A DNA stretch of 64,000 nucleotides from Peteryoungia wuzhouensis (GCF_003205195.1 NZ_QJRY01000002.1:248001-312000), one strand, 5' to 3'. Shown: positions 10,704 to 19,724, counted from the stretch's first letter. Notes: generated by a model not told the origin, from the letters alone. Program-made: numbers and translations.

Positions 10704-11630
10704 TCAAGCCCCGAACACCGACCAGCCCGTGCGCGTGGCCAGCATTTCGAGTGCGGCCGAGCCGAGCGCCGAGTTGCCGACCTTGTTGAGACCGGGCGAC
10801 CACACCGCGATCGAAGCCTTTCCGGGTGCCACCGCGAGGATGCCGCCACCAACACCGGACTTGCCGGGCAGGCCGACCTGATAGGCGAAGTCTCCCGAGC
10901 CGTCGTAATGCCCGCACATCAGCATCAGCGCATTGATGCGCCGCGCCCGCTTCGGCGAGACCACCGAGAAACCGGTCAGCGGATTGGTGCCGCGATTGGC
11001 CAGAAACAGTCCGGCATGGGAGAGCTGCACGCAGGAGAGCGCCAGCGCGCATTGGTGAAAATAGACGCCAAGCGTGTGCTCGACCGGATGGTCGAGATTG
11101 CCGAAACCGCGCATGAAATTGGCCAGCGCGAAATTCCGGTAGCCGGTCTTCTGCTCCGACTGCGCCACTTTCTCGTCGATGGAGAGGCTCTCGTCATCGG
11201 CGAGATAACGCATGAAACGCAGGTATTCGCCAATGGCTTCACGCGGCTTGTGACCAGCCAGCACCATGTCGGTGACGACGATCGCACCGGCATTGATAAA
11301 GGGATTGCGCGGAATGCCGTGTTCATGTTCGAGCTGCACGATCGAATTGAAGGACGAGCCTGACGGCTCGCGACCAACCCGCTTCCAGATCGCCTCGCCC
11401 GCCTTTCCGAGGGCCAAAGTCAGCATGAAGACCTTGGAAATGCTCTGGATCGAGAAGGAGGTATCGGCGTCACCGGCCTTGAAGGTCTGGCCGTCAACGG
11501 TCGTGATCGCAATGCCGAACTGCTTCGGATCGACGCGGGCGAGTTCGGGGATATAGTCCGCCACCTTGCCTTCGCCCAGACGCGGCTCCAGCGCCTCTAC
11601 GATCTCGTCGGCAATCAGTTGAAGATCCAT
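10704..11630 (-). CDS. glsA: Glutaminase
   Basis: Hydrolyses glutamine to glutamate and ammonia. The 308-residue length is typical of bacterial glutaminase A. The serine-dependent active site is visible as [10 protein letters not shown] near residue 60 (S-x-x-K), followed by [24 protein letters not shown] and the downstream [12 protein letters not shown] glycine loop. It belongs to the beta-lactamase-like fold. It lies between rpsD and ttcA on the same strand; the rpsD terminator at 11699 means it probably has its own promoter in the 11635-11690 gap. Confidence 0.95.
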   Translation of the reverse strand: MDLQLIADEIVEALEPRLGEGKVADYIPELARVDPKQFGIAITTVDGQTFKAGDADTSFSIQSISKVFMLTLALGKAGEAIWKRVGREPSGSSFNSIVQLEHEHGIPRNPFINAGAIVVTDMVLAGHKPREAIGEYLRFMRYLADDESLSIDEKVAQSEQKTGYRNFALANFMRGFGNLDHPVEHTLGVYFHQCALALSCVQLSHAGLFLANRGTNPLTGFSVVSPKRARRINALMLMCGHYDGSGDFAYQVGLPGKSGVGGGILAVAPGKASIAVWSPGLNKVGNSALGSAALEMLATRTGWSVFGA

Positions 11631-11689
11631 GCTGTCAAATCCCCGCCGCTAGCGCTGCGCCATCATCGCGGCTCTCTCCCGCACTGCAA

Positions 11690-11719
11690 ACAAAAAAAGC
11701 CGCCCCGAAGGGCGGCTTT
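11690..11719 (-). terminator. Intrinsic terminator of rpsD
   Basis: On the minus strand GCCGCCC, a TTCG tetraloop and GGGCGGC (11699-11716) are followed by a run of seven T. It lies 27 bases past the rpsD stop. Confidence 0.95.
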
Positions 11720-11742
11720 CCACAAATCCGTATCGCGAAGAA

Positions 11743-12360
11743 TTAACGCGAGTAGAATTCGACGACCAGGTTCGGTTCCATGATGACCGCATACGGGACG
11801 TCCGTCAGGGTCGGGACGCGCGCAAACGTGGCAACCATCTTGTTGTGGTCGACTTCGATGTAGTCAGGAACGTCGCGCTCGGCGAGCTGGACCGATTCCA
11901 GAACGATGACGAGCTGCTTCGACTTCTGACGAACTTCGATGACGTCGCCGGCCTTGCAACGGTAGGAACCGATGTTGACGCGAACGCCATTGACCGTGAC
12001 GTGGCCATGGTTGACGAACTGGCGGGCAGCGAAGATCGTCGGAACGAACTTGGCGCGGTAGACGATGGCGTCCAGGCGCGACTCAAGCAGGCCGATCAGG
12101 TTTTCGCCTGTGTCGCCCTTGCGACGGTTGGCTTCATCGTAAGCAGCGCGGAACTGCTTCTCGCTGATGTCGCCGTAGTAGCCCTTGAGCTTCTGCTTGG
12201 CGCGCAGCTGCACGCCGAAGTCGGAAAGCTTACCCTTGCGGCGCTGGCCGTGCTGGCCCGGGCCGTATTCGCGACGGTTGACCGGGGACTTCGGACGGCC
12301 CCAGATGTTTTCGCCCATACGGCGATCGATTTTGTACTTGGATGATGCGCGCTTGCTCAT
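11743..12360 (-). CDS. rpsD: 30S ribosomal protein S4
   Basis: S4 binds 16S rRNA early in 30S assembly and helps set decoding accuracy. The 205-residue protein starts [21 protein letters not shown] and carries the S4 RNA-binding domain with the alpha-L motif [33 protein letters not shown]. It is monocistronic, as usual in this order, between a strong promoter at 12535-12563 and its own terminator. AGAAGGAAATACG provides a strong ribosome site before the ATG. Confidence 0.99.
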   Translation of the reverse strand: MSKRASSKYKIDRRMGENIWGRPKSPVNRREYGPGQHGQRRKGKLSDFGVQLRAKQKLKGYYGDISEKQFRAAYDEANRRKGDTGENLIGLLESRLDAIVYRAKFVPTIFAARQFVNHGHVTVNGVRVNIGSYRCKAGDVIEVRQKSKQLVIVLESVQLAERDVPDYIEVDHNKMVATFARVPTLTDVPYAVIMEPNLVVEFYSR

Positions 12361-12494
12361 CGTATTTCCTTCTCAACACGTTAGGACGGTTTGTTACCAA
12401 ACCGCCTCAAGGAAACACGCCCTCCTCTGAGCCTCCTTTTTCGAAGCTCTGACAGGATTCTCGCGTCAGCGAACGGAGAAAACCACGGGACATG

Positions 12495-12528
12495 TTAAAA
12501 CAAACACCGGGCGTTTCGGCCCGGCGTT
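12495..12528 (-). other. Terminator-like hairpin in the rpsD leader
   Basis: Immediately after the predicted start, CCGGGC and GCCCGG (12507-12524) form a stem that is followed on the minus strand by TGTTTGTTTT. It has the form of an intrinsic terminator placed inside the leader, about 140 bases before the rpsD ATG. The rest of the leader contains a second small dyad, GGTTTG-GTAA-CAAACC, near 12389-12404. Confidence 0.5.
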
Positions 12529-12534
12529 GGGGCG

Positions 12535-12563
12535 TCATTAGTGGGCTTGATCAAAAATGTCAA
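12535..12563 (-). promoter_or_regulatory. Sigma-70 promoter of rpsD
   Basis: On the minus strand a perfect TTGACA (12563-12558) is separated by 17 bases from TAATGA (12540-12535). This predicts a start near 12528 and a leader of about 167 bases. Confidence 0.85.
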
Positions 12564-12695
12564 CAACGAGACTTGAAACAGGCAAGAACAAAACCATCTC
12601 TTGACGACGCAGCACCGGGCCCCTCTGACGCGAGTGCCGGATTCCCGTGATGTCGGAGCTGCGATCCTCAACTATCCGGCAAGGGAAACCCCATC
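12564..12695 (+). other. Upstream region of terC
   Basis: Together with the rpsD leader this fills a 335-base stretch without a gene. A weak TTGACG at 12601 could be a -35 element but lacks a matching -10. I looked for a yybP-ykoY manganese riboswitch, common before terC genes, and did not find its conserved loops. Confidence 0.4.
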
Positions 12696-13688
12696 GTGGA
12701 TTTTCTTTGGATTGATTTTCTGGGCAAACCTGCCTGGATGTGGCTCACTTTCGTCGTCGTCGTTCTCTTCCTCCTCGCTCTCGATCTCGGGGTTCTTCAT
12801 AAGGACAGCCGCGAGATCGGCATCAAGGAGAGTTTCGCCCTCTCGGCCTTCTATATCACCCTTGGCCTCGCCTTCGGTGGATGGCTCTGGTACCAGAGCG
12901 GCGAACAGGCCGGTCTCGAATACCTCACGGGTTTCGTGGTCGAAAAAAGCCTCGCGATGGACAATATCTTCGTCATCGCGATGATCTTCAGCTACTTCTC
13001 CATTCCCAGAGCCTATCAACACCGCGTCCTGCTCTGGGGCATTCTCGGCGTGATCGTGTTGCGCGGCATCATGATTGCGGCAGGTGCTGCAATCGTCGAG
13101 AACTACAGCTGGGTTCTCTATATCTTCGCGGCCTTCCTCATCGGCACCGGCATCAAGATGCTGCTCACCGCCGACCAGGAATATGACGTATCCTCGAACC
13201 CGGTCCTGAAGTTCCTGCGGCGCAAGCTGCCGGTCACCGACGGCCTGCGCAAGGAGCACTTCTTCGTTCGCGAACCGGACGAGAAGACCGGAAAGCTGAA
13301 GACCTTCATCACGCCGCTCTTCCTGGCGCTGGTGATGGTGGAACTGGCCGACGTCATCTTCGCCGTCGACTCGATCCCGGCGATCTTCGCGATCACAACC
13401 GACCCCTATATCGTCTACACCTCGAACATCTTCGCGATCCTCGGCCTGCGCGCCCTCTATTTCGCGCTCTCGGCCCTGATCCACCGCTTCGCATATCTCA
13501 AATACGCGCTGTCGGTCGTGCTGATCTTCATCGGCTCGAAGATCTTCCTGGCTGATATGCTGGGGCTGGCCAAGATCCCGCCTGTGGTCTCGCTGACGGT
13601 CACCCTCGGTATCCTTGCGGCTGGTATCCTCGGCTCTCTCTGGGCGACAAGAAACGCCCTGCCCGAGAAGCACGGCACCGGCCACTAA
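12696..13688 (+). CDS. TerC family integral membrane protein
   Basis: 330 residues with seven to eight membrane helices. The family hallmarks are LDLGVLHKDSREIGIKESF near residue 30, EKSLAMDNIFVIAMIF near residue 85 and VELADVIFAVDSIPAIFAIT near residue 220, with acidic residues inside helices thought to bind metal ions. TerC/Alx proteins are linked to manganese export, metal insertion into secreted proteins and tellurite resistance. The start is a GTG preceded by AAGGGAAA. A strong terminator follows at 13707. Confidence 0.92.
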   Translation: MDFLWIDFLGKPAWMWLTFVVVVLFLLALDLGVLHKDSREIGIKESFALSAFYITLGLAFGGWLWYQSGEQAGLEYLTGFVVEKSLAMDNIFVIAMIFSYFSIPRAYQHRVLLWGILGVIVLRGIMIAAGAAIVENYSWVLYIFAAFLIGTGIKMLLTADQEYDVSSNPVLKFLRRKLPVTDGLRKEHFFVREPDEKTGKLKTFITPLFLALVMVELADVIFAVDSIPAIFAITTDPYIVYTSNIFAILGLRALYFALSALIHRFAYLKYALSVVLIFIGSKIFLADMLGLAKIPPVVSLTVTLGILAAGILGSLWATRNALPEKHGTGH

Positions 13689-13704
13689 CGCAGGCAACAC
13701 TTGC

Positions 13705-13734
13705 AAGGGGCGGCTCTCGGGCCGCCCCTTTTCC
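13705..13734 (+). terminator. Intrinsic terminator of the terC gene
   Basis: GGGGCGGC (13707-13714) and GCCGCCCC (13721-13728) form a perfect 8-bp stem with a TCTCGG loop, followed by TTTTCCTT. Confidence 0.92.
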
Positions 13735-13847
13735 TTGCGGCTTGCGGTTTTGCCCAGACAATCCCCGGCCGATTAGGCAGCAAGTGCTGACAGGCGGGGC
13801 GAACTCCGCTATCCCGTGGGTCCCGCCAACAACTTGCGTCTCCCCCG

Positions 13848-14702
13848 ATGATCCTGCGTCTGTCTCGTTTCTGCCTGCTCGCCTTGTTGTGTCTTCCCCT
13901 GCCGCTTGCCGCCACCAGCGCAAAAGCGGCCACGCATGCCAACATCCTGGTGGATGCCGAGACGGGCGAGGTGCTGGCGTCCATGAACCCAGACGCCATC
14001 ACCTATCCGGCGTCGCTCACCAAGATGATGACGCTGTACCTGACCTTCGAAGCGCTGCATTCGGGACGACTGTCCTGGGACCAGCGGCTGGTGATTTCCA
14101 AGAACGCGAATGACAAGGAACCTTACAAGTTCGCGATCGGCGCCGGCAATACGATCAGCGTGCGCGAGGCGGTGATGGGCATGGTGGTGCTTTCGGCCAA
14201 TGATGCGGCAACCGCCGTGGCCGAAACGCTGGCAGGCTCCGAGGCTGCCTTTGGCGTGGTCATGACCGTCAAGGCGCACAAGCTCGGCATGAACGACACG
14301 GTCTTCACCAACCCCTCCGGCCTGCCCGACCCCGCCCAGGTGACCACCGCGACCGACATGGCCCGCCTCGGCCTTGCGCTGATCCGCGACTTTCCCGAGG
14401 AGTACAAGCTGTTTGCCTCGCGCGGCATGACGTTCCGTGGCATGAAGTTGCGCGGCCACAATCCGTTCCTCGTCCGCTATCCCGGTGGCGACGGCATCAA
14501 GACCGGCTACACCAAGGCCGCCGGGTACAACATCGTGACATCGGCCACGAATGGCGAACGCCGCCTGGTGGGCGTGGTGCTCGGGGCTTCGAGCAACGAC
14601 GCCCGCAACACCGAGATCATTGGCCTTTTCGAGAAGCATCTCGGACCTGTACCCGTCAAAGCCAGCCAGACGTCCATCAAGATCCAGGGACAGACACCAT
14701 GA
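13848..14702 (+). CDS. D-alanyl-D-alanine carboxypeptidase, short form
   Basis: This 284-residue exported protein has a signal peptide (LLALLCLPLPLAATSAKA) and the three penicillin-binding motifs of the S11 class: PASLTKMM (catalytic serine near residue 57), VLSANDAA (SxN) and IKTGYTKAAG (KTG). It should trim the terminal D-alanine of peptidoglycan stems in the periplasm. It is about 100 residues shorter than E. coli DacA/DacC: the beta-rich C-terminal PBP5 domain and the amphipathic anchor helix are absent, so it is probably soluble. Its stop overlaps the pepT ATG by four bases. Confidence 0.92.
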   Translation: MILRLSRFCLLALLCLPLPLAATSAKAATHANILVDAETGEVLASMNPDAITYPASLTKMMTLYLTFEALHSGRLSWDQRLVISKNANDKEPYKFAIGAGNTISVREAVMGMVVLSANDAATAVAETLAGSEAAFGVVMTVKAHKLGMNDTVFTNPSGLPDPAQVTTATDMARLGLALIRDFPEEYKLFASRGMTFRGMKLRGHNPFLVRYPGGDGIKTGYTKAAGYNIVTSATNGERRLVGVVLGASSNDARNTEIIGLFEKHLGPVPVKASQTSIKIQGQTP

Positions 14703-15934
14703 GCGATACCGTTCTCGACCGCTTTCTCCGTTATGTCGTCATCGACACCCAGTCGGACCCCGCCTCTGACGCGCAGCCATCGACGGAAAAGCAGAAGGAT
14801 CTCGGCCGCCTGCTGACCGCCGAATTGCTGGAGCTGGGCTTGTCCGATGCGCATCTCGACGAACACGGCAATGTCTATGCGACCATCCCGGGCAACACGT
14901 CCAAGGACGTGCCCGTCATCTGCTTCTGCAGCCACATGGATACGGCTCCGGACTTCACCGGCACCAATGTCCGCCCGCAGATCCTGCGCAACTATCAGGG
15001 CGGCGACATCGCGCTTCCCGGCGACAGCGGCCAGGTCATCCGTGTCGAAGCACATCCGCAGTTGAAGAGCCAGATCGGCAATGACATCGTCACGACTGAC
15101 GGTACGACGCTTCTCGGCGCCGACGACAAGGCGGGCATTGCCGAGATCATGACGACAGCGGCCCATCTGCTGGCCAATCCGGACATCCCCCACGGGACGA
15201 TCAAGATCCTCTTCACCACCGACGAGGAGATCGGTCGCGGCGCCGACAAGGTGAACCTCGAAAAGCTCGGCGCCCGCTTTGCCTATACGCTGGATGGATC
15301 CACCGTCGGCGAGATCGAGAACGAGACCTTCTCGGCCGATGGCGTGACGATCGACATCTCAGGCGTTGCCATGCATCCCGGTTACGCCAAGGGCAAGATG
15401 GAAAACGCGATCAAGATCGCCAGCGACATCGTGGCCCGCCTGCCGCGCGACATCGCACCGGAAACGACAGACGGCCGCGCCGGCTTCATCCACCCGGTCG
15501 ACCTCTCCGGCAGCATGGAGAGCGCCCATCTGCAACTGATCATCCGCGACTTCGACGATGCAGGACTTGTGGAAAAAGAAGCACTCTTGAAGGCGATCGC
15601 CGAAGACGTGCTGTTGGGCTATCCCGGCTCAACCATGACCTTCACGGTCAAGCAGCAATACCGCAACATGAAGCAGGTCCTCGACCGTCATCCCGAGATC
15701 ATGGACAATCTCGCCGAAGCCGTGCGTCGCGTGGGCCTGGAGCCGGTGTTGCACAGCATTCGCGGCGGCACGGACGGCTCGCGCCTGTCCTTCATGGGCC
15801 TGCCCTGCCCCAACATCTTTACCGGCGGCCACGCCTATCACTCGCCACTCGAATGGGTGAGTGTACAGGACATGGAAAAGGCGGCGGAAACGATCGTTGC
15901 CCTGGTACAGGTCTGGGAAGAGCGGGCGGCTTAA
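14699..15934 (+). CDS. pepT: Peptidase T (tripeptidase)
   Basis: PepT is an M20B zinc aminotripeptidase of the cytoplasm. The 411-residue length matches the family. Metal and catalytic residues are visible: CSHMDTAPDFTG (H-x-D near residue 80), LGADDKAGIAEI (Asp near 141), TTDEEIGRGADK (catalytic Glu near 175), and TGGHAYHSPLEW (His near 383). Translational coupling to a D,D-carboxypeptidase gene may only reflect compact packing, though both act on peptides. Confidence 0.96.
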   Translation: MSDTVLDRFLRYVVIDTQSDPASDAQPSTEKQKDLGRLLTAELLELGLSDAHLDEHGNVYATIPGNTSKDVPVICFCSHMDTAPDFTGTNVRPQILRNYQGGDIALPGDSGQVIRVEAHPQLKSQIGNDIVTTDGTTLLGADDKAGIAEIMTTAAHLLANPDIPHGTIKILFTTDEEIGRGADKVNLEKLGARFAYTLDGSTVGEIENETFSADGVTIDISGVAMHPGYAKGKMENAIKIASDIVARLPRDIAPETTDGRAGFIHPVDLSGSMESAHLQLIIRDFDDAGLVEKEALLKAIAEDVLLGYPGSTMTFTVKQQYRNMKQVLDRHPEIMDNLAEAVRRVGLEPVLHSIRGGTDGSRLSFMGLPCPNIFTGGHAYHSPLEWVSVQDMEKAAETIVALVQVWEERAA

Positions 15935-15966
15935 GGCCGCTCGGGGAAGGTTGCCGCCGAAGACCG

Positions 15967-17517
15967 TTATTCGGCGGCCGACTGTGACGGCGCCTCGGCG
16001 TCCACCTGGTTGGGATCTCCGGGGCGCGTTTCCGCCTCGAGATCCGGGAAGGCGACAATGCGCTTGCCGGAAAAGTCGGTATGCACGACGACCAGACCCT
16101 GCTCCTCGAAATAGCCGAGCAGACGACGTGCACGTCGTGCCGAATGGGTGCCATAGGCACGGGCGATGCGCATGTCGGACGGGCATTCCTCGTTGCGGAG
16201 TGCTGCCTTGGCCAGCAGCAGGAACACACCCTGCAAATCGTCGGACACCCGCACAGAAAGCGACAATGCCGTCTGCCAGCCTTCACTCGCCGCCGTCTCC
16301 TCATCGACGCCGGCGCGAGCGACCGCAACGCGGCGGCGGAATTCGCCCATCGGCATCGGCGGGCCGGAGACACGGCGCATGCGGGCGCGCACCAGGAACT
16401 CCTGATAGAGCACGCTGTCGGTACGGTAGGCCGCCTGGGGATCGGCGAGGATTTCCGAGAGCACGGCCGACAGTCGCTCCTCGCGTTCCTCCGCCGACAT
16501 TTCCGAATGGCGGGATGGCGCTGAAGCATCAGCATTGATCGGCGCGTCGGAAGCAGGTGTCGAGCGCGAGAGCTCGGCGAGAATATCCGTCGTCGGACGC
16601 GGGGCCGGCGGCGCGCGGCGGACGATCGGACGGGTGAATTCTTCCGGATCTGGCGTGAAGATCAGATCCTCGACATCCTGCGGCGCATCCGGCAGCGGCA
16701 TCAGGAGCGGCGACGATGAACGCGCCGAGGTTTCGACGGTCCCGATCACGATCGGCAGCGGGCGGCGCGAGAGGGCCGGCCCCAGCGCCACGAAATTGCC
16801 GCGCTGCAGGTCGCGGAACATCTCCGCCTGGCGCCGGTCCATGCCCAAGAGATCGGCGGCGCGCGCCATGTCGATATCGAGGAATGTGCGGCCCATCAGG
16901 AAGTTCGAGGCTTCCGCTGCGACGTTCTTCGCGAGTTTGGCGAGGCGCTGCGTGGCTATGACGCCGGCAAGCCCGCGTTTACGGCCGCGGCACATCAGAT
17001 TGGTCATCGCACCGAGCGACACCTTGCGCGCGTCTTCCGACACGTCACCGCCGACGGCGGGGGCAAACATCTGCGCCTCGTCGACGACCACAAGCACCGG
17101 ATACCAGAATTCACGGTCTGCATCGAAGAGACCGTTGAGGAAGGCACCGGCCGCGCGTATCTGCTGTTCGACATCGAGCCCTTCGAGCGTCAGCACGCAG
17201 GAGACCCGGTGACGGCGGATACGGTCGGCGATACCGACCAGTTCCGCCTCGGTGCGCTCACCGTCCACGACCACATGGCCATATTTGTCCGAGAGCGTAA
17301 CGAAATCACCCTCGGGATCGATGATGACCTGCTGGACCCATGGCGCGGACTGTTCGAGCAGGCGGCGCAGCAGATGGGACTTGCCGGAGCCGGAATTGCC
17401 CTGCACGAGAAGACGGGTGGCAAGAAGCTCCTCGATATCGAGCTTGGCAGGCTGACCGCCCTGCACCGTTCCCATATCGATTCCGACTTTCAACTGCGCA
17501 GTCTCCTGAAGGCCCAT
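15967..17517 (-). CDS. HerA-type (DUF87) ATPase
   Basis: 516 residues. The N-terminal half is a HerA/FtsK-superfamily ATPase with Walker A VQGNSGSGKSHLL near residues 34-46 and Walker B VLVVVDEAQMF near 141-151, plus the arginine-rich MCRGRKRGLAGVIATQRLAKL sensor region. The C-terminal 130 residues contain a segment (CPSDMRIARAYGTHSARRARRLLGYFEEQGLVVV) that reads like a winged helix. HerA proteins pump or resect DNA, often with the nuclease NurA or as part of defence systems. No nuclease gene is adjacent. An acidic, Pro-rich linker separates the halves. Confidence 0.85.
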   Translation of the reverse strand: MGLQETAQLKVGIDMGTVQGGQPAKLDIEELLATRLLVQGNSGSGKSHLLRRLLEQSAPWVQQVIIDPEGDFVTLSDKYGHVVVDGERTEAELVGIADRIRRHRVSCVLTLEGLDVEQQIRAAGAFLNGLFDADREFWYPVLVVVDEAQMFAPAVGGDVSEDARKVSLGAMTNLMCRGRKRGLAGVIATQRLAKLAKNVAAEASNFLMGRTFLDIDMARAADLLGMDRRQAEMFRDLQRGNFVALGPALSRRPLPIVIGTVETSARSSSPLLMPLPDAPQDVEDLIFTPDPEEFTRPIVRRAPPAPRPTTDILAELSRSTPASDAPINADASAPSRHSEMSAEEREERLSAVLSEILADPQAAYRTDSVLYQEFLVRARMRRVSGPPMPMGEFRRRVAVARAGVDEETAASEGWQTALSLSVRVSDDLQGVFLLLAKAALRNEECPSDMRIARAYGTHSARRARRLLGYFEEQGLVVVHTDFSGKRIVAFPDLEAETRPGDPNQVDAEAPSQSAAE

Positions 17518-17662
17518 GAATGCATTGACCAGACGTCTCTAACAGACTTGCGCCCTTCCGTCCGAGGATGGCGCAAGAAACCCACAGGCAATGCTGTGCG
17601 AAAGGCCGGAATACGGGGCGTTGTCGCACGCGATCCACCTTGGCGATTCGCTGGTTCGATTT

Positions 17663-17691
17663 ATGTAGCAGTCCGAAGTCGCGATCACCAA
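17663..17691 (-). promoter_or_regulatory. Candidate promoter of the HerA-type gene
   Basis: On the minus strand TTGGTG (17691-17686) and CTACAT (17668-17663) are 17 bases apart, close to the rhizobial CTTGAC/CTATAT pattern. This gives a leader of about 140 bases. Confidence 0.4.
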
Positions 17692-17727
17692 GCAAAGCCG
17701 CCACCGACAAGGGACAGCAGCCGGCCT

Positions 17728-17754
17728 CCGGCTCCACAAGGCGTGCGGAGCCGG
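17728..17754. terminator. Hairpin after the DUF1127 gene, possible terminator
   Basis: CCGGCTCC (17728-17735) and GGAGCCGG (17747-17754) form a perfect 8-bp stem eleven bases beyond the DUF1127 stop. There is no U-run, so termination would need another factor. Confidence 0.35.
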
Positions 17755-17764
17755 AATGCCGGAA

Positions 17765-18001
17765 TTAGAGCCTGATGTCCCACAGCGATATCCGCGGAGG
17801 CAGCCGCTGGACTTCGTCCACCGGCAAGCCGATGTCCTCAAGCATGCGCGGCGAGAGACCAGAGACGACATTGCGGATCTTCCGCTGCCGCCAAGCCGCA
17901 AACAGAACCGCAAGTGCAGTCCGCCATGGGCCGAAACGCTCGACCAGTTCGTGGATTCTGTCATTGAGAGGAATCTCAACCAGTGATTGATCTTTGTGCA
18001 T
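17765..18001 (-). CDS. DUF1127 domain small protein
   Basis: The 78-residue protein contains the DUF1127 pattern in its second half: WRTALAVLFAAWRQRKIRNVVSGLSPRMLEDIGL. The arginine-rich DUF1127 segment is abundant in rhizobial proteomes; some members act in phosphate and carbon metabolism or bind RNA. The ATG at 18001 follows GGGGCGGA and is preferred to a GTG 26 codons upstream that lacks a ribosome site. Its role is not known. Confidence 0.8.
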   Translation of the reverse strand: MHKDQSLVEIPLNDRIHELVERFGPWRTALAVLFAAWRQRKIRNVVSGLSPRMLEDIGLPVDEVQRLPPRISLWDIRL

Positions 18002-18431
18002 GATTTTTCCGCCCCGGAACGCGACGGCGCCCAGGTCCTTTCGGTGATGAAAAACGACGCGGATCGAGCCTGAAGACACGATTACGCGCGCCGGGGGCCA
18101 TTCACGTCAGTAGGATGAAATTGCCTGAAAAGGCGGAGAAACTGATCGAATGAACGATCAGCGGGTGGTTCGCACGCAGCCGAAGATGGCCGAAGAATAT
18201 GCAAACACCGATCCGCCAGAGAGGCGCATATGCGTCGAAGAATGAGTCATCAGTCGCCTCCTGTTGCTTGAGTTGCGGATGAAGGGAACATGCCACGCCG
18301 AATCGGCACCTGCAACCCCGCAATTCGGGATTGCAAAACTTCAGGACATCCGTTGCACAGATGCAACAGATTGTCGCAGGCGAAGCGACGCCGTGAAGAT
18401 TGGCCAGGTCGAGGCCCTGACCATTCTCTGC
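18002..18431. other. Mostly non-coding interval between the DUF1127 gene and the CNNM/CBS gene
   Basis: 430 bases. I see one short minus-strand reading frame with a perfect Shine-Dalgarno site (18158-18250, listed separately), a small dyad GTTGCA-CAGA-TGCAAC at about 18353-18368, and no clear promoter or terminator. Confidence 0.4.
18158..18250 (-). CDS. Candidate 30-residue small protein
   Basis: On the minus strand AGGAGG (18262-18257) precedes an ATG by six bases, and the frame runs 30 codons to a TGA. The peptide begins MTHSSTHMRLSGGSVFAYSS and contains a short hydrophobic middle. It lies about 155 bases upstream of the DUF1127 gene on the same strand. The only support is the optimal ribosome site; an overlapping longer frame also exists here. 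Confidence 0.28.
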   Translation of the reverse strand: MTHSSTHMRLSGGSVFAYSSAIFGCVRTTR

Positions 18432-19724
18432 TTACCCCTGATGTCGGGAAACCAGCAGCTTGTCGATCCGTCGGCCGTCAAGGTCCACGACTTCGAAACG
18501 CCAGTCGCCCTTCACGAAGCTCTCGCCGAGTTCCGGAATGCGTTTCATCTCGTCGAGCACGAAGCCTGCAACAGTGGTGTAGTCGAGATCGGGATCGACA
18601 GGCACACGGATGATGTCGACGAACTCGTCGATCGGCGTCCAGCCGGCGACCAGATAGGAACCATCCTCGCGCTGGAACATCGCCTGTTCCTCGGACGCAT
18701 CCTGCTGGAAGGCGCCCGTGATGGCTTCGAGGATATCCCCTGAGGTGACGATCCCTTCAAAATGGCCATATTCGTCGTAGACGAGCACCATGTGCAGCGG
18801 GGTCCGGCGCAATGCCTCGATGATGTCGGTCGCCTTGGAAAGATCGGAGACCACGGGAACGTCCGAAACCAGGCTTGCGAGATCAGCGGCATTGCCCATG
18901 GCGAGCCGTTCATAGAGGGTCTTGGCAAGCAACACCCCGATGATCTCGTCGGAATCGCCCCGTCGCACCGGGATACGTGAATGCGGGCTGTCGCGCAGCA
19001 CCTCGCGCACCTCGTCGATCGTATCCTCGACGTCGAGGATCAGCACGTCGCGACGCGGCGTCATCAACCCGCGGGCCGTTCGATCGGAAAGGCGCATCAC
19101 CCCGCTCAGCATCGCGGATTCGCCAGCCTCGATGACCCCAGCGCTATGCGCTTCGGCAAGCACCGTGCGGATTTCCTCGTCCGTCACCCTTCCGCCGGCA
19201 TCGCCGCTCTGCCCGAGCAGGGAAAGGATCAGCTTGCCCGATCCGTCGAGCAGCCAGACGAGCGGGGCCGCGACCTTGGACAGGATCGACATGAACGGCG
19301 CCATCCGGGCGGCAACCGCCTCGGCATTGCGCAGTGCCACCTGTTTCGGCACCAGTTCCCCGACGATCAGCGACAGATAGGTGATGAGCATGACGACAGA
19401 CCCGACGCCGAGTGCATCGGACGCGGTCTCCGACAGGCCCTGGGCGCCCAGCCACGTGGAGAGGCGCGCGCCGAGCGTGGCGCCGGAAAAGGCCCCGGAG
19501 AGAACGCCGACCAGGGTGATGCCGATCTGCACGGTGGACAGGAAGCGTCCCGGATCGGAGGCGAGGCGAAGTGCGGTCTCGGCACCGCGGCTTCCCTGCT
19601 CGGCCAGCACTTTCAGACGGGCCGGACGGGCCGAAACCACGGCAAGTTCAGACATGGCCAGAATGCCGTTGAGCACGGTCAGGAAAAAGACGATTGAAAT
19701 CTCGATGAACAAAACGCTGAGCAA
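18432..19724 (-). CDS. CNNM/CBS-domain membrane protein (CorC/HlyC family, hemolysin-like)
   Basis: 430 residues. The first 190 form a DUF21/CNNM membrane domain with about four helices (IVFFLTVLNGILAMSELAVVSARPARL, then VQIGITLVGVLSGAFSG). A CBS pair follows (MTPRRDVLILDVEDTIDEV and VSDVPVVSDLSKATDIIEAL), then a C-terminal CorC_HlyC domain with GDWRFEVVDLDGRRIDKLLV. Such proteins are linked to magnesium or cobalt efflux; the hemolysin name is historical. The start is a TTG directly after AGAGGAGCC. The gene is transcribed alone. Confidence 0.9.
   Translation of the reverse strand: MLSVLFIEISIVFFLTVLNGILAMSELAVVSARPARLKVLAEQGSRGAETALRLASDPGRFLSTVQIGITLVGVLSGAFSGATLGARLSTWLGAQGLSETASDALGVGSVVMLITYLSLIVGELVPKQVALRNAEAVAARMAPFMSILSKVAAPLVWLLDGSGKLILSLLGQSGDAGGRVTDEEIRTVLAEAHSAGVIEAGESAMLSGVMRLSDRTARGLMTPRRDVLILDVEDTIDEVREVLRDSPHSRIPVRRGDSDEIIGVLLAKTLYERLAMGNAADLASLVSDVPVVSDLSKATDIIEALRRTPLHMVLVYDEYGHFEGIVTSGDILEAITGAFQQDASEEQAMFQREDGSYLVAGWTPIDEFVDIIRVPVDPDLDYTTVAGFVLDEMKRIPELGESFVKGDWRFEVVDLDGRRIDKLLVSRHQG

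Noticed and set aside
12564..12695. Possible yybP-ykoY manganese riboswitch before the terC gene
   Set aside because: The conserved loop sequences of that riboswitch are not present.
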